This document shows, in pieces, positions 45,646 through 54,854 of a DNA stretch of 64,000 bases. Source of the stretch: G963665085 sp963665085 (GTDB taxonomy: Bacteria > Bacteroidota > Bacteroidia > Bacteroidales > JAAAOM01). The translations under genes and the position numbers were made by a program. The notes under the pieces are model-generated. The model did not search any database. It was not told where the DNA came from and was given only the letters and a program-made list of their open reading frames with translations. The first letter of the stretch is position 1, and every line of letters begins with the position of its first letter. The DNA lies in the NCBI GenBank assembly GCA_963665085.2, contig CAXXXS010000002.1, positions 558,001 through 622,000 of the forward strand, read 5' to 3'.

Positions 45646-47123
45646 CCGTTTATAATTTTATAAAAGGTTTCCATATCTGTATTTGCTCTCAGATGTTGAG
45701 CCAGTTTATCATATTCCTGTTGTTTAAACTCTTCGTAATCCATTGTCTCTTTTGCCTTTTGAGCAAATGGTTGAAGAAGATCTTCTATTACTTGCGCATT
45801 GTCAAGAATCCCGTGCATATAGGTTCCCCAAACATGCTCGGAGACACAACATCCTTCAGGTTGTCCGTCTTCCTTTTTATTTAAATATGATTTTGTATCA
45901 GCAAGCACAGTTTTGCCCATGTGGATTTCATAGCCCTTGCATGGTTCCTTATTTTCCTTAAAAAAGAAAGTTGCCTGTCGGGTATTCTTTTCTTCTTCCA
46001 AAACAGTAATTGTTGGTAAAATATTTAAACCAGGAATGGCTTCAACATCACTTTCAACGTGATAAGGATCTTCAATGCGTTGCCCCATCATTTGATATCC
46101 GCCACAAATACCGATAATCGTTTTTCCCTGACGGGCTAATTGACTTATTTCTGATGCAACTCCATTTCTCCGTAGCTCAATAAGATCGGCTATTGTACTT
46201 TTTGAACCGGGAATAATAATGATATCTGCTTTACGTATCTCTTCCCTGTTGTTTGTATAAAAGAGGTGTACACGGTCATCCTGTTCAAGGCGGTCAAAAT
46301 CGGTAAAATTAGAAAGCCGATGCAACAAAATAACAGCAATATTTATTTTATTGTCCGTTGCCATTGTTGCTTTTCGTTCCAAGGAAACAGAATCTTCTTC
46401 TTCGATATGGATATGGTTAAATGCAGGGATTACTCCTAAAACAGGTATTCCCGTGAGTTTTTCCAGGATCTTACGCCCTTCGTCAAATAAGCTGATATCT
46501 CCCCTGAACTTATTTATAAAGACTCCTTTTACTTGTGTCCGCTCTTCCTGAGGTAATAATTCTAACGAACCAAATACAGAAGCAAAAACACCACCGCGTT
46601 CAATATCGCTAACTAAAAAGGTAGATGCGTTTGTTTCAACAGCAACCCGCATATTAACGATATCATTATTTTTCAGATTGAGCTCAGCAATGCTTCCTGC
46701 CCCTTCGATAACAACAGGATTGTATTTGCTTGAAAGACGTTTGTACGCTTCCATAGCCTCAGCAAACAATGTTGATTTCAGTTCTCCCCGAAAATAACTA
46801 CCGGCAGCATAATTCCCCAGTACCTTCCCGTTAAGAATTACTTGGGACATTTTATCTGAACCTGGTTTTAAAAGAACAGGATTCATATCCGTACAGCACT
46901 CCAATTTGCAAGCTTCAGCCTGAACAGCCTGAGCTCTTCCAATCTCACCACCATCTGGCGTAACAAAACTGTTTAATGCCATGTTCTGTGCCTTGAAAGG
47001 TGCAGGCTGATGGCCATCCTGTAAAAGTAACCGGCAAAATCCGGCGGTAAGGATGCTCTTACCAACATCGGAACCTGTCCCGACAAACATGATAGGATTT
47101 TGTATTTTTTTCGAGTTATGCAT
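45642..47123 (-). CDS. cbiP: Cobyric acid synthase
   Basis: The protein has 493 residues. The P-loop is VGTGSDVGKSILTAGFCRLL (about 14-33), with PFKAQNMALNSFVTPDGGEI and IEGAGSIAELNL following. The C-terminal glutamine amidotransferase domain has Cys in GICGGYQMMG and His in YMHGILDN. It amidates the b, d, e and g side chains of adenosyl-cobyrinate a,c-diamide. It overlaps cobD by four bases and the nitrilase-like gene by eight. Confidence 0.96.
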   Translation of the reverse strand: MHNSKKIQNPIMFVGTGSDVGKSILTAGFCRLLLQDGHQPAPFKAQNMALNSFVTPDGGEIGRAQAVQAEACKLECCTDMNPVLLKPGSDKMSQVILNGKVLGNYAAGSYFRGELKSTLFAEAMEAYKRLSSKYNPVVIEGAGSIAELNLKNNDIVNMRVAVETNASTFLVSDIERGGVFASVFGSLELLPQEERTQVKGVFINKFRGDISLFDEGRKILEKLTGIPVLGVIPAFNHIHIEEEDSVSLERKATMATDNKINIAVILLHRLSNFTDFDRLEQDDRVHLFYTNNREEIRKADIIIIPGSKSTIADLIELRRNGVASEISQLARQGKTIIGICGGYQMMGQRIEDPYHVESDVEAIPGLNILPTITVLEEEKNTRQATFFFKENKEPCKGYEIHMGKTVLADTKSYLNKKEDGQPEGCCVSEHVWGTYMHGILDNAQVIEDLLQPFAQKAKETMDYEEFKQQEYDKLAQHLRANTDMETFYKIING

Positions 47124-47949
47124 CCTTAAATTTTACTTTTATATTTGTTTTTCTATAAGCCGGGAAATTGCTCATTTGACTGTTTTTGATTGCGATAATT
47201 TCAGATAAATCGATATCTGCCATACAATATCCAGCCTGCATTCCCACATGTGAAGCTAATACTTTTCCCCGTGGTGAAATAATCATGGAAACACCGGAAT
47301 AGTCTTTTCCCGACGGTGTTTTCCCTGTAAGGTTACAAGCAAGAACAAAACAGGCATTATCGTAAGCGCGGGTTTGAAGCATCATCAAAAAACGTTCATA
47401 TTTTTCCTGCGGGGTTTCCCTTGGTGAGGCGAAAGCAAAACACAGAATATTTGCTCCTTGTTGTTGATAAACAATGCCCAGTTCGGGATAATGACTTTCC
47501 AAACACAATTGCATACCCACAAAAAATTGCCCTACATTAAATTTTTGCAGTGTGGTTCCGGCATTAAACACCTGTTGCTCATGAACCGAAAGATGGGTCT
47601 TAAAGTGAACATGAATTATATCGCCTTTGTAGAAAGTGAGCTGGGCAATTCCCCAATTTCCTTCCAAAGGCATTGGTAAACCAACCGAAAAAATTAATGC
47701 ATACTTCTGAGATAGCCCCTTTAATTGTTCCAATACCTGCTCATGCTGTTTGGCATAAATTTGCAAATCGTTTTTATTGTTGATATAACCTGAAACAGAC
47801 AATTCGGGAAATAAAACATAATCAACTCCTATTACAGAAAGGTAAGAGAGTTTTGATGCAATACCCTTTATGTTTTGTTCAACAGCAAGCGGTTCTGCCC
47901 AACTGTTGACCACGGCTACTTTGATATTATTTACTCGGATTTCTTTCAT
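47116..47949 (-). CDS. Nitrilase-superfamily amidohydrolase embedded in the B12 operon
   Basis: The protein has 277 residues. The Glu-Lys-Cys triad of carbon-nitrogen hydrolases is present: E49 in LFPELSVSGY, K117 in VHFKTHLSVHEQ and C149 in MQLCLESHYPEL. There is no signal peptide. Its first codon overlaps the btuD stop by one base and its end overlaps cbiP by eight, so it is firmly part of the cobalamin operon. It is not one of the known cobalamin enzymes. Possible roles are hydrolysis of a corrinoid amide for salvage or remodelling, or of an amide or nitrile linked to the lower ligand or aminopropanol arm. Family assignment is firm; role is open. Confidence 0.88.
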   Translation of the reverse strand: MKEIRVNNIKVAVVNSWAEPLAVEQNIKGIASKLSYLSVIGVDYVLFPELSVSGYINNKNDLQIYAKQHEQVLEQLKGLSQKYALIFSVGLPMPLEGNWGIAQLTFYKGDIIHVHFKTHLSVHEQQVFNAGTTLQKFNVGQFFVGMQLCLESHYPELGIVYQQQGANILCFAFASPRETPQEKYERFLMMLQTRAYDNACFVLACNLTGKTPSGKDYSGVSMIISPRGKVLASHVGMQAGYCMADIDLSEIIAIKNSQMSNFPAYRKTNIKVKFKDA

Positions 47950-48959
47950 TAATTTAACACACTTAATGTAACTGAAATCAGATTCTCAACGCTTCCGGTC
48001 TTAATTATTTGCCTGTTATTGTTCCACAGTTCATAAGGCTCTTTTTTATTATTATCTATAGAAATATATGTATACTCGTTTTCCTGGGCTTTTTTCGGTT
48101 TTATACCTTTTCGCATAAGCGCCCTACGAAGAAGTACATACTCAAAGCCATGTCCTTTTATTGCCAGGCTATTTTGTAACTGGTAGGCAACCTTGAACAT
48201 TCCTGTTTTGTTATCGAATTCAATTCCTTTTTTGCTAAACATTTTCTGAAAAGCATTATTTAGAATCAAATCTTCCGGTGTGCCTGCAGTTATCCCGTCT
48301 GCGCTTAAAAGCCATAATCTGTCTGACATTTGTAAGGCTAGATCAAGGTCGTGTGTTGACATCAGAACCGACGTGCCTGTTTCCGAGGCAAGTTTTCTAA
48401 GTAACTGCATAATTTCAACCCGTGCAGCCAAATCCAGAAAAGCTGTAGGCTCATCGAGTAAAATAACCGGAGTATCCTGCGCCAGAGCTTTCGCAATGGT
48501 TACTTTTTGTCTTTCACCATCGCTGAGAGAGGAAAGCAAGCTGTACTTTTTGTGGCCTATCCCACAAATTTCGATAGCCTCGTGTACCATTTCTTTATCC
48601 TTTTCTGATAGTCGACCGAGAAAACCGGTAAAGGGACTGCGTCCATAAGAAACAAGCTCATAAACTGAAGCATTGGGCACCTGTATTTTTTCTGTTAATA
48701 CAGCGGCAACAATCCGGGCAAGTTCTTTCTCGTCCATTAAAGAAGTGTCTTTTCCGTTTACCTGTATCTTTCCTGCAAGAGGTTTGATAAAGCCACAGAT
48801 AGTTTTCATCAGGGTACTTTTTCCTGTACCATTTGAACCGAGCAGGCAAGTCATTTCCCCGTTTTTCAAGTCGGCATTCAGTTTGCTTGCAACCACTTTA
48901 GGTATTTTTGCTGCCTGGTATCCAATTTGAACGTTATGTATAGCTATTGACTTTTCCAT
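47949..48959 (-). CDS. btuD: Corrinoid ABC transporter ATP-binding protein with C-terminal extension
   Basis: The protein has 336 residues. The ATPase domain (about 1-245) shows Walker A LLGSNGTGKSTLMKTI, signature LSDGERQKVTIAKAL, Walker B VILLDEPTAFLDLA and switch His in STHDLDLAL, as in FecE/BtuD. Residues from about 250 to 336 form an extra domain (GHGFEYVLLRRALMRKGIKP and onward) that plain BtuD lacks. Being between the nitrilase-like gene and a FecCD permease, it powers uptake of corrinoid. Iron-chelate uptake is the alternative by family, but the riboswitch and neighbours favour corrinoid. Confidence 0.9.
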   Translation of the reverse strand: MEKSIAIHNVQIGYQAAKIPKVVASKLNADLKNGEMTCLLGSNGTGKSTLMKTICGFIKPLAGKIQVNGKDTSLMDEKELARIVAAVLTEKIQVPNASVYELVSYGRSPFTGFLGRLSEKDKEMVHEAIEICGIGHKKYSLLSSLSDGERQKVTIAKALAQDTPVILLDEPTAFLDLAARVEIMQLLRKLASETGTSVLMSTHDLDLALQMSDRLWLLSADGITAGTPEDLILNNAFQKMFSKKGIEFDNKTGMFKVAYQLQNSLAIKGHGFEYVLLRRALMRKGIKPKKAQENEYTYISIDNNKKEPYELWNNNRQIIKTGSVENLISVTLSVLN

Positions 48960-48971
48960 AATTCTTATCCC

Positions 48972-50033
48972 CTAATGATCTGAGAGTTGTTCCTTTCTTC
49001 TTTTCCAGATAACCGACATTACAACAGGAGCCCCAATAAAAGCCGTAACTGAGTTAATTGGCAGGGCACTGTCAAATCCGGGCATTCTGGCAATCAGGTT
49101 GCAAAGCAAAGCCGTTGCAGCTCCCAATATTCCAGTGTTGGTAATGAGCAATAAATGATTTGATGTTTTCGATACCAATTTTGCCAGATGGGGTACTGCC
49201 ATCCCTATAAATATTATGGGTCCACAAAAAGCAGTTACCGTTGCGGTGAGTATGCCAGATAACATAATCGTAATAAACCGCGCCCTTGAAAGTTTCAGCC
49301 CAAGGTTCCGTGCATAATTATCTCCAAGGGCTAACAGGTTGAGCCATTTAGCTAAAAAAATACAAGCTAATGATGGAGGTATTGTAAATAGCACAAAATA
49401 CAAAACCCTGTTGAGTGATAATCGTCCAAAACTACCTAGTCCCCAAATCACATAACTATGCACATCTTCTTCCAGACTATAAAATTTCATAATACCAACC
49501 AGTGAGTTACTGAGGTAACCAATCATGACTCCCATAATAAGTACAGCAAGTGTCCCTCCAATTTTTTTTGCGATAATTAAGATTATGAATAATATCCCTA
49601 AGGCTCCGGTAAAGGCTGCAATAAGTATGGCAAAATCACCAAAGAAACCCAGACGTTGTAAAGAAAAGCCAAAAATACCCCCAGCAATCATAATAACCAG
49701 CCCAACTCCAAGGCTCGCCCCCGACGCGATTCCCAGCACCGAAGGACCGGCAAGAGGATTCCTAAACAGAGTTTGCATTAACAAGCCGGCGATACCCAAT
49801 GCCATTCCTGCAGATAATGCCACTATTGCTTGTGGCAAGCGTGAACGAATAAGGATGTTTGTAAATACAATATCATCGCTCTCCCCCACAAAAGTATCAA
49901 CGACAGCACGAAGCGGGATGTGTATTGAACCAAAGATGAGGTTAAGTATAAATAAAACAAACACCAGCCCCAGGGCAAGTGAAAGCTGTATAAAAGCTTT
50001 ATGAGTCAGTATCTGTAAAAATCTATTCTTCAA
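48972..50033 (-). CDS. btuC: Corrinoid ABC transporter permease (FecCD/BtuC family)
   Basis: The protein has 353 residues and about ten membrane helices. Signatures are SRLPQAIVALSAGMALGIAG, QTLFRNPLAGPSVLGIASGA and, near the end, CGPIIFIGMAVPHLAKL. These match BtuC/FecCD permeases. The start lies eleven bases inside the binding-protein gene, and btuD follows twelve bases later, making a complete importer. Confidence 0.93.
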   Translation of the reverse strand: MKNRFLQILTHKAFIQLSLALGLVFVLFILNLIFGSIHIPLRAVVDTFVGESDDIVFTNILIRSRLPQAIVALSAGMALGIAGLLMQTLFRNPLAGPSVLGIASGASLGVGLVIMIAGGIFGFSLQRLGFFGDFAILIAAFTGALGILFIILIIAKKIGGTLAVLIMGVMIGYLSNSLVGIMKFYSLEEDVHSYVIWGLGSFGRLSLNRVLYFVLFTIPPSLACIFLAKWLNLLALGDNYARNLGLKLSRARFITIMLSGILTATVTAFCGPIIFIGMAVPHLAKLVSKTSNHLLLITNTGILGAATALLCNLIARMPGFDSALPINSVTAFIGAPVVMSVIWKRRKEQLSDH

Positions 50034-51144
50034 TTTTTGTCCAGTAAACAGGTGAATGATCTAATTCTAATTCAGGATGAAAATGGTAAATATAATCTGC
50101 TAGAAGGATGTGGGGTTTCACACATGATTCTTCCCTGTAGGGTATTAAACGCAGATTACAGACCAAAATATTTCCGGTTTTAAACGCTTCGAAATCAGCA
50201 TAACGCTCATCTTCAGCTTTAAGCATAGATTTATTAAAGCCTGATGGGGAACTGGTGAGTAAACGCCAATATTTTGTATCGTGTGCAAGGTTGTAAATAA
50301 CCTCATAATCCATTGGGACAGCACCGGTTTCATTGTCTTTTATAACATAGTCAGCACCGGCATCGCGAAACATATGAGCGAAAAAACTCCCCCCTCCAGC
50401 AACATACCAAACGCCGCTTTTCATTTTCCCACTGAATACTGTTGGTTTATATTTCGTATCCTCAGCAAGGGCCTTTAAACGGTTATAGTCGGTTTCTGTA
50501 TTGGTAAATAAAGAATCAGCCTTTTCGTATTTATCAACAAAAAGAGACATAAACTTTATCCATTCAGCCCTTCCCAAGGGAAGTTGCTCGTCATACGCAG
50601 CCATGGGCACAAGGGGGAAGCCAAGGTGTTTAATTGCATCATATCCACCGGTTTTGAATGGAGACACAAAAATCACATCGGGATTAAGAGCTGCAATGGC
50701 CTCAGTATTAAAAACTCCTTCTTTTCCTACTTTTGTAACTTTTCCCTCTTTTACTTTTGTATTAATAGTTTCGTTAAATAAATGCCTGCTACTGTTTATG
50801 CCAACTACCCCCTCAAGCGCGTCCAGTTCAATTAAATAAGCAAGCTGGGTTGAACTAAGGCAGATGATTCTTTTACAAGGTACTTTTATTTCGTTTGGCT
50901 GTAACTGTCCCTCATAATCTTGAGGCAACAGGTAAAATATCCCTAAAACGGACAAACTGTCGTTTACATTAAGGATGGTAAGCCTTGTTTTCCCATCAAG
51001 TGTGTCGATACTGAATCCATTAGCATAACCTAGGGGGATATTGGCATAATCTATATTTTTATCTATGCTTTTCTTTTCCTGTTTGCAGGAGACTGTAAAA
51101 AAAAGAGCGATAAATATTACCAGTGATAAAATGTAATGTTTCAT
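50023..51144 (-). CDS. btuF: Corrinoid ABC transporter substrate-binding lipoprotein (BtuF-like)
   Basis: The protein has 373 residues. Lipobox FFTVSCKQE puts the lipid-anchored Cys at about 20. The two-lobed helical-backbone fold is suggested by KRIICLSSTQLAYLIELDAL (start of lobe 1) and ALNPDVIFVSPF, and lobe 2 includes VWYVAGGGSFFAHMFRDAGA. It binds the ligand in the periplasm and hands it to BtuC. Members of this family also bind siderophores or haem, and corrinoid is inferred from operon context. It overlaps btuC by eleven bases. Confidence 0.87.
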   Translation of the reverse strand: MKHYILSLVIFIALFFTVSCKQEKKSIDKNIDYANIPLGYANGFSIDTLDGKTRLTILNVNDSLSVLGIFYLLPQDYEGQLQPNEIKVPCKRIICLSSTQLAYLIELDALEGVVGINSSRHLFNETINTKVKEGKVTKVGKEGVFNTEAIAALNPDVIFVSPFKTGGYDAIKHLGFPLVPMAAYDEQLPLGRAEWIKFMSLFVDKYEKADSLFTNTETDYNRLKALAEDTKYKPTVFSGKMKSGVWYVAGGGSFFAHMFRDAGADYVIKDNETGAVPMDYEVIYNLAHDTKYWRLLTSSPSGFNKSMLKAEDERYADFEAFKTGNILVCNLRLIPYREESCVKPHILLADYIYHFHPELELDHSPVYWTKIEE

Positions 51145-51199
51145 TATATATTTTTATATTAATCTATGAGAAATTCTTTCACTTGTTTATTACATACCA

Positions 51200-52072
51200 T
51201 TACTCCAACTCCTTCATTACCTTTTGTAAATGCTTTATCCATATCTGCACAATTTCATCGTATTCAGCTAATCCCTTTAAGGTAATATTTACATTAAAAC
51301 CTTCTGATTCCAGCTGAGATTTCCAGCTATCTTCTTCATTACCGGCCATGTCATTTTGGACATGATCGCCGGCAACCGACATAAATGGCATAAGACAAAC
51401 TGTCTTGATCTTTTGAGCTTTTAATTCGGCAATAATTTCTTTTAGCTCTGGGTATCCTTCAACAGTACCTAGCAACCAATTTTTAGAATACTGGTTCAGA
51501 TAATACTGAAATCCGGCATAATATACATTTGACTGATGATGAGTTCCATGCCCCATAAACACAACGGCCTCATCTTTCTCTATATTTGCTGTAATGATAG
51601 ATTTAATAGCCTGGGCTGCCATATCCATATCTTCATGATGATAAAGCAGTGGCTCGCACAGCATCGTCAATTCTGCATTTTTCGGCATCTGGTTGAATGC
51701 ATCCACAGTTTTTCGAAGGTTTTCGTATTCTTCACCTGGTATCACATGTAAGGACTGAACGGCAATATAGGTATAGCCATCGGCAGCAAAACGTGCCAAG
51801 GCTTCTGCCGGGGAATCAATATCCTGTCCTTGTTTTTTTAATTTTTTCCGAATAAAGTTTGAGGTATATGCCCAGCGTACTTCAATACCGGGGAACGTTT
51901 TTTTAACTTCTTCTTCAATATTATCAAAAGCCAGTTGTGCATTGGTGTAGCTTGTTCCAAAAGTAACAAGCAAAATTCCGGTTTTCTGTATTTCATCTTT
52001 AGGATGTGAAAACAATAACTGAGGTGATACTATGGACATTAATGATATGACAATAATTTTAATTGCTTTCAT
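51200..52072 (-). CDS. cbiK: CbiK-like sirohydrochlorin cobaltochelatase with signal peptide
   Basis: The protein has 290 residues. The CbiK/anaerobic chelatase family motifs are GILLVTFGTSYTNAQLAFDN, VVFMGHGTHHQSN with metal-binding histidines, and MPFMSVAGDHVQNDMAG with the second histidine. A signal peptide (MKAIKIIVISLMSIVSPQLL, then FSHPK) precedes the catalytic domain, so export to the periplasm is likely, as known for the CbiKp of Desulfovibrio. The corrin pathway needs cobalt insertion in the cytoplasm, so its job here is puzzling. It overlaps the PepSY gene by four bases, tying it to metal or tetrapyrrole handling at the envelope. Confidence 0.88.
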   Translation of the reverse strand: MKAIKIIVISLMSIVSPQLLFSHPKDEIQKTGILLVTFGTSYTNAQLAFDNIEEEVKKTFPGIEVRWAYTSNFIRKKLKKQGQDIDSPAEALARFAADGYTYIAVQSLHVIPGEEYENLRKTVDAFNQMPKNAELTMLCEPLLYHHEDMDMAAQAIKSIITANIEKDEAVVFMGHGTHHQSNVYYAGFQYYLNQYSKNWLLGTVEGYPELKEIIAELKAQKIKTVCLMPFMSVAGDHVQNDMAGNEEDSWKSQLESEGFNVNITLKGLAEYDEIVQIWIKHLQKVMKELE

Positions 52073-53523
52073 ATTTTGTTTTTTAATCCTTTTCTAAGCC
52101 ATTTCCAACTCAATATTACCCCGGTAAAACTTACAACGAACCCACCAACACAAAGGATAATCAAAATGGTCTTTCGCAGCCACTCCGCTTTAGTAAAGAA
52201 TGAGAAATTTATTTTATGCAATCCTCTGGTCAACCAACGTTGTGTTTTCTTATTATTATTGAAGTATTCTACAGCTTTACCCGATTCAGGATCGATATAT
52301 AAAATGGTATTGAATTCATTATCGAAGCTAAGTTTATATGCAGGTAGCGAATGGTAATACATCCCTGAAGATTTATAATAATTATCATATTCTTCCTGTA
52401 TTTCAACAGAGAATTTTTTACTTCCAAGAACTTCTATTGCATATGCCTTTATTTTTTCTTCTGTAGTTAAAAACTGTTTTAGCGTGTCGTTTTCAACGAT
52501 GTAATTTACAGACTTTCTGTAGTTGTCGTAGTAAGCTTCAACCACCGGAAGTCCCATCGCTGTTGTCCATGCAATTTTCCTCAGACCTGATTTTTCAGGG
52601 AGCAAATTCCAAACACGTTCAGGATACATTGTTGTATCCGTTTCAAGTCTTTGGTTCCATCTTGTTTGAGGAGATTTTCCTTCGGGCTTGGCTGAAATCC
52701 AGGAAGGAACACCTGTTGCGTAAAATATACCACTCAATAAAAACGTAAAAAAGAATAGTCCTACGAATAACCCAAAGATATGATGCCATTTATATGACCA
52801 TTTTTTAAAGATGGAGATACTGACTATTCTTCCCTCCGTATCTCTTTTAAACCTAAAAAAAGCAACAAACAAACCCGATATTATCACTAAAATACCTATT
52901 ATTCCAAGTACAAGAATTGTATTTTCCCAACGTTTTGCAAACTGTTTTATCTGTGGGAAATACATTAAATGAGGTATAGCTCCCAAACGAGCCATCCATC
53001 GTGAATATCGAGTAGTATGTTGGATAACCGCACCAATTTTTGCTGACACAAATAGTACTGAGTGTTCCTCATCAGCCATATAACATTTATAAAAAGGCAA
53101 TAAGGGTTTGTAATACCCCCACGGAACCCATGAGTTGATTTTATTTAAGCTATCAACTTTTACGACTTTTGTATTGAGATAATGCTCTGCTTCTTTAATG
53201 GCTTGGTTACTTGTAAATATGTCATAAGCTTCTAAAGTATGCGCATCGAAAATTTGTTGTGCTTTGCTCCCATTTTCTTTTCTGTAGATAAGATTTCCCT
53301 GGTATTTTTCCAATTCGACCTCCCCCGAATTCGTTTCATCAAAATATGGTAGATTGGTAAAATCGCTTTCGTTCAGATATTCGAGATTTTCAAAACGATC
53401 ATGCCTGTTTGCATGTGGAAAACCCTTATAAAGAAGAATTATTCCTGTAAAGCACCACATAAGAAATAACAGGCTCAGCACAGAACCTGTTATTTTGTGT
53501 ATTTGAATAAAAAAATTTTTCAT
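52069..53523 (-). CDS. PepSY-associated membrane protein (second paralogue)
   Basis: The protein has 484 residues with the same layout as the protein at 28187-29662: a first helix after IQIHKITGSVLSLLFLMWCF, an outer domain with MADEEHSVLFVSAKIGAVIQ, a central helix pair (WHHIFGLFVGLFFFTFLLSG) and a last helix after GLHKINFSFFTKAEWLRKT. The histidines in or near the helices recur. It lies 51 bases after the DUF4374-type gene and overlaps the exported CbiK by four bases. FoxB-like electron transfer to a metal complex imported by the TonB receptor is plausible but not shown. Confidence 0.82.
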   Translation of the reverse strand: MKNFFIQIHKITGSVLSLLFLMWCFTGIILLYKGFPHANRHDRFENLEYLNESDFTNLPYFDETNSGEVELEKYQGNLIYRKENGSKAQQIFDAHTLEAYDIFTSNQAIKEAEHYLNTKVVKVDSLNKINSWVPWGYYKPLLPFYKCYMADEEHSVLFVSAKIGAVIQHTTRYSRWMARLGAIPHLMYFPQIKQFAKRWENTILVLGIIGILVIISGLFVAFFRFKRDTEGRIVSISIFKKWSYKWHHIFGLFVGLFFFTFLLSGIFYATGVPSWISAKPEGKSPQTRWNQRLETDTTMYPERVWNLLPEKSGLRKIAWTTAMGLPVVEAYYDNYRKSVNYIVENDTLKQFLTTEEKIKAYAIEVLGSKKFSVEIQEEYDNYYKSSGMYYHSLPAYKLSFDNEFNTILYIDPESGKAVEYFNNNKKTQRWLTRGLHKINFSFFTKAEWLRKTILIILCVGGFVVSFTGVILSWKWLRKGLKNKI

Positions 53524-53574
53524 TTATTCATTTATCTTTTCTCTCAGATTACAGTATTTTTTTCGCAGAGAAAA

Positions 53575-54840
53575 CTATTCAGCATCATCTAATGTAACAA
53601 TACGATCGAATGAATATCCTTCTGTTATGGTCAAGCCTTTTGTTAAACTCTCTTCTTTAATATCGTAAACAAAAACACATGGTTCAGAATCTTCAGGATT
53701 TACACCTATATATGCATAATCGCCTAATACAACAGATCGTTGAGAGAAAGTACCTTCACTATGTGGTAAATCTAAAATGGTAAGTTTGTCTGTTGTCAGA
53801 TCTAAAGTTGCGTAGTAGCAATTATATGTATCTCCCCATTCGCCAGCCCCAGTATATTCCGGGTCTTGTACATAAACAAGGGCTTTACCGCTTACCAAAG
53901 ACTGTACAGTTACCAATTTTCCCTGGCTACCAGATGCATTCGTGAACCCCACATAACTATCATCAAAGTCTGTTTCTCCTGAATTGATACGAAGTAAAGA
54001 ACCATATTGCTGGGTACTGCTGGTTGCCCCGTCTATTTTTGTGTTGCAAGCGAGATAATAATCACCATTCTCATCAAAAAAAGCTTTATCTTGTAATAAT
54101 TGACCATAAGCAGTTCCAGCCATAAAAGAAGCACGGTCGTCTACAGCAGTTGTCACAACACTCATATCAGAAGCATCGATAAAAGCCATATAAACCCCAA
54201 CTCGTTGTGATGAACTACTGTGGCAATAAGAATACAATATCATATTGTCGCTGGCACGATAATCGGCAAGGCCAGAAGTACTGTATGCAGAGAGTGTATC
54301 TGTTAAACCTTTAAGGGTACCTTCAGCGACAATTGTCATATCAGTAGCATTAAATTTTGTCCAGATAACAGAATCCTTATCTCCATTAGCTGCCAATACA
54401 ACAAAAATGTCATCACCGATCCACGCATGGGCATAACGGCGATCATTGTAAGAGTTGGTACCAAAAGCTATTTCTGCTGTTGTTTCAATGCCATTAGATC
54501 CAATACGGTATTTTCCAAAACGATCTTTTTCCTGAGGTATTTGATAGTAGTATTGCCCTTTGATAATTGATTCCTGAAAAAGCTTAGCAGTAACATCAAC
54601 TCCTGTTCCTACATAGTCTATCACTGTAGTAGAATCACCTAATTCTTTTGTGTTTTGCACCAATTGAGTGCTTTCAGATCCCATACCTCCACTTCCTCCT
54701 ATCGAAACCCAGATATCGAAATGTGCTGTTTCCAATGGATCTGGATCTTCTACCGGATCATTATTGTCCTCACAGGAAAAGAAAAGTATGCTTAGAGTTG
54801 TAATAAAAAAAATATTAAAAAGAAATTTTAAGTTTTTCAT
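53575..54840 (-). CDS. DUF4374-type surface or periplasmic lipoprotein
   Basis: The protein has 421 residues. The lipobox LFFSCEDN gives a lipid anchor at C23, followed by an acidic proline-rich linker (PVEDPDPLE). The rest is beta-rich with repeated blade-like segments (IVAEGTLKGLT, VYMAFIDASDMSVV, NCYYATLDLTTDKLTILDL), consistent with a beta-propeller as in DUF4374 proteins next to TonB receptors. It lies between the TonB receptor (14 bases) and a PepSY gene. It may bind the ligand of the receptor at the surface. The biochemical function is unknown. Confidence 0.72.
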   Translation of the reverse strand: MKNLKFLFNIFFITTLSILFFSCEDNNDPVEDPDPLETAHFDIWVSIGGSGGMGSESTQLVQNTKELGDSTTVIDYVGTGVDVTAKLFQESIIKGQYYYQIPQEKDRFGKYRIGSNGIETTAEIAFGTNSYNDRRYAHAWIGDDIFVVLAANGDKDSVIWTKFNATDMTIVAEGTLKGLTDTLSAYSTSGLADYRASDNMILYSYCHSSSSQRVGVYMAFIDASDMSVVTTAVDDRASFMAGTAYGQLLQDKAFFDENGDYYLACNTKIDGATSSTQQYGSLLRINSGETDFDDSYVGFTNASGSQGKLVTVQSLVSGKALVYVQDPEYTGAGEWGDTYNCYYATLDLTTDKLTILDLPHSEGTFSQRSVVLGDYAYIGVNPEDSEPCVFVYDIKEESLTKGLTITEGYSFDRIVTLDDAE

Positions 54841-54854
54841 GGTTTATTGAAATT

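Noticed and set aside
49525..50004. 159-codon plus-strand frame
   Set aside because: It is antisense to the btuC permease; its composition mirrors membrane-helix codons.
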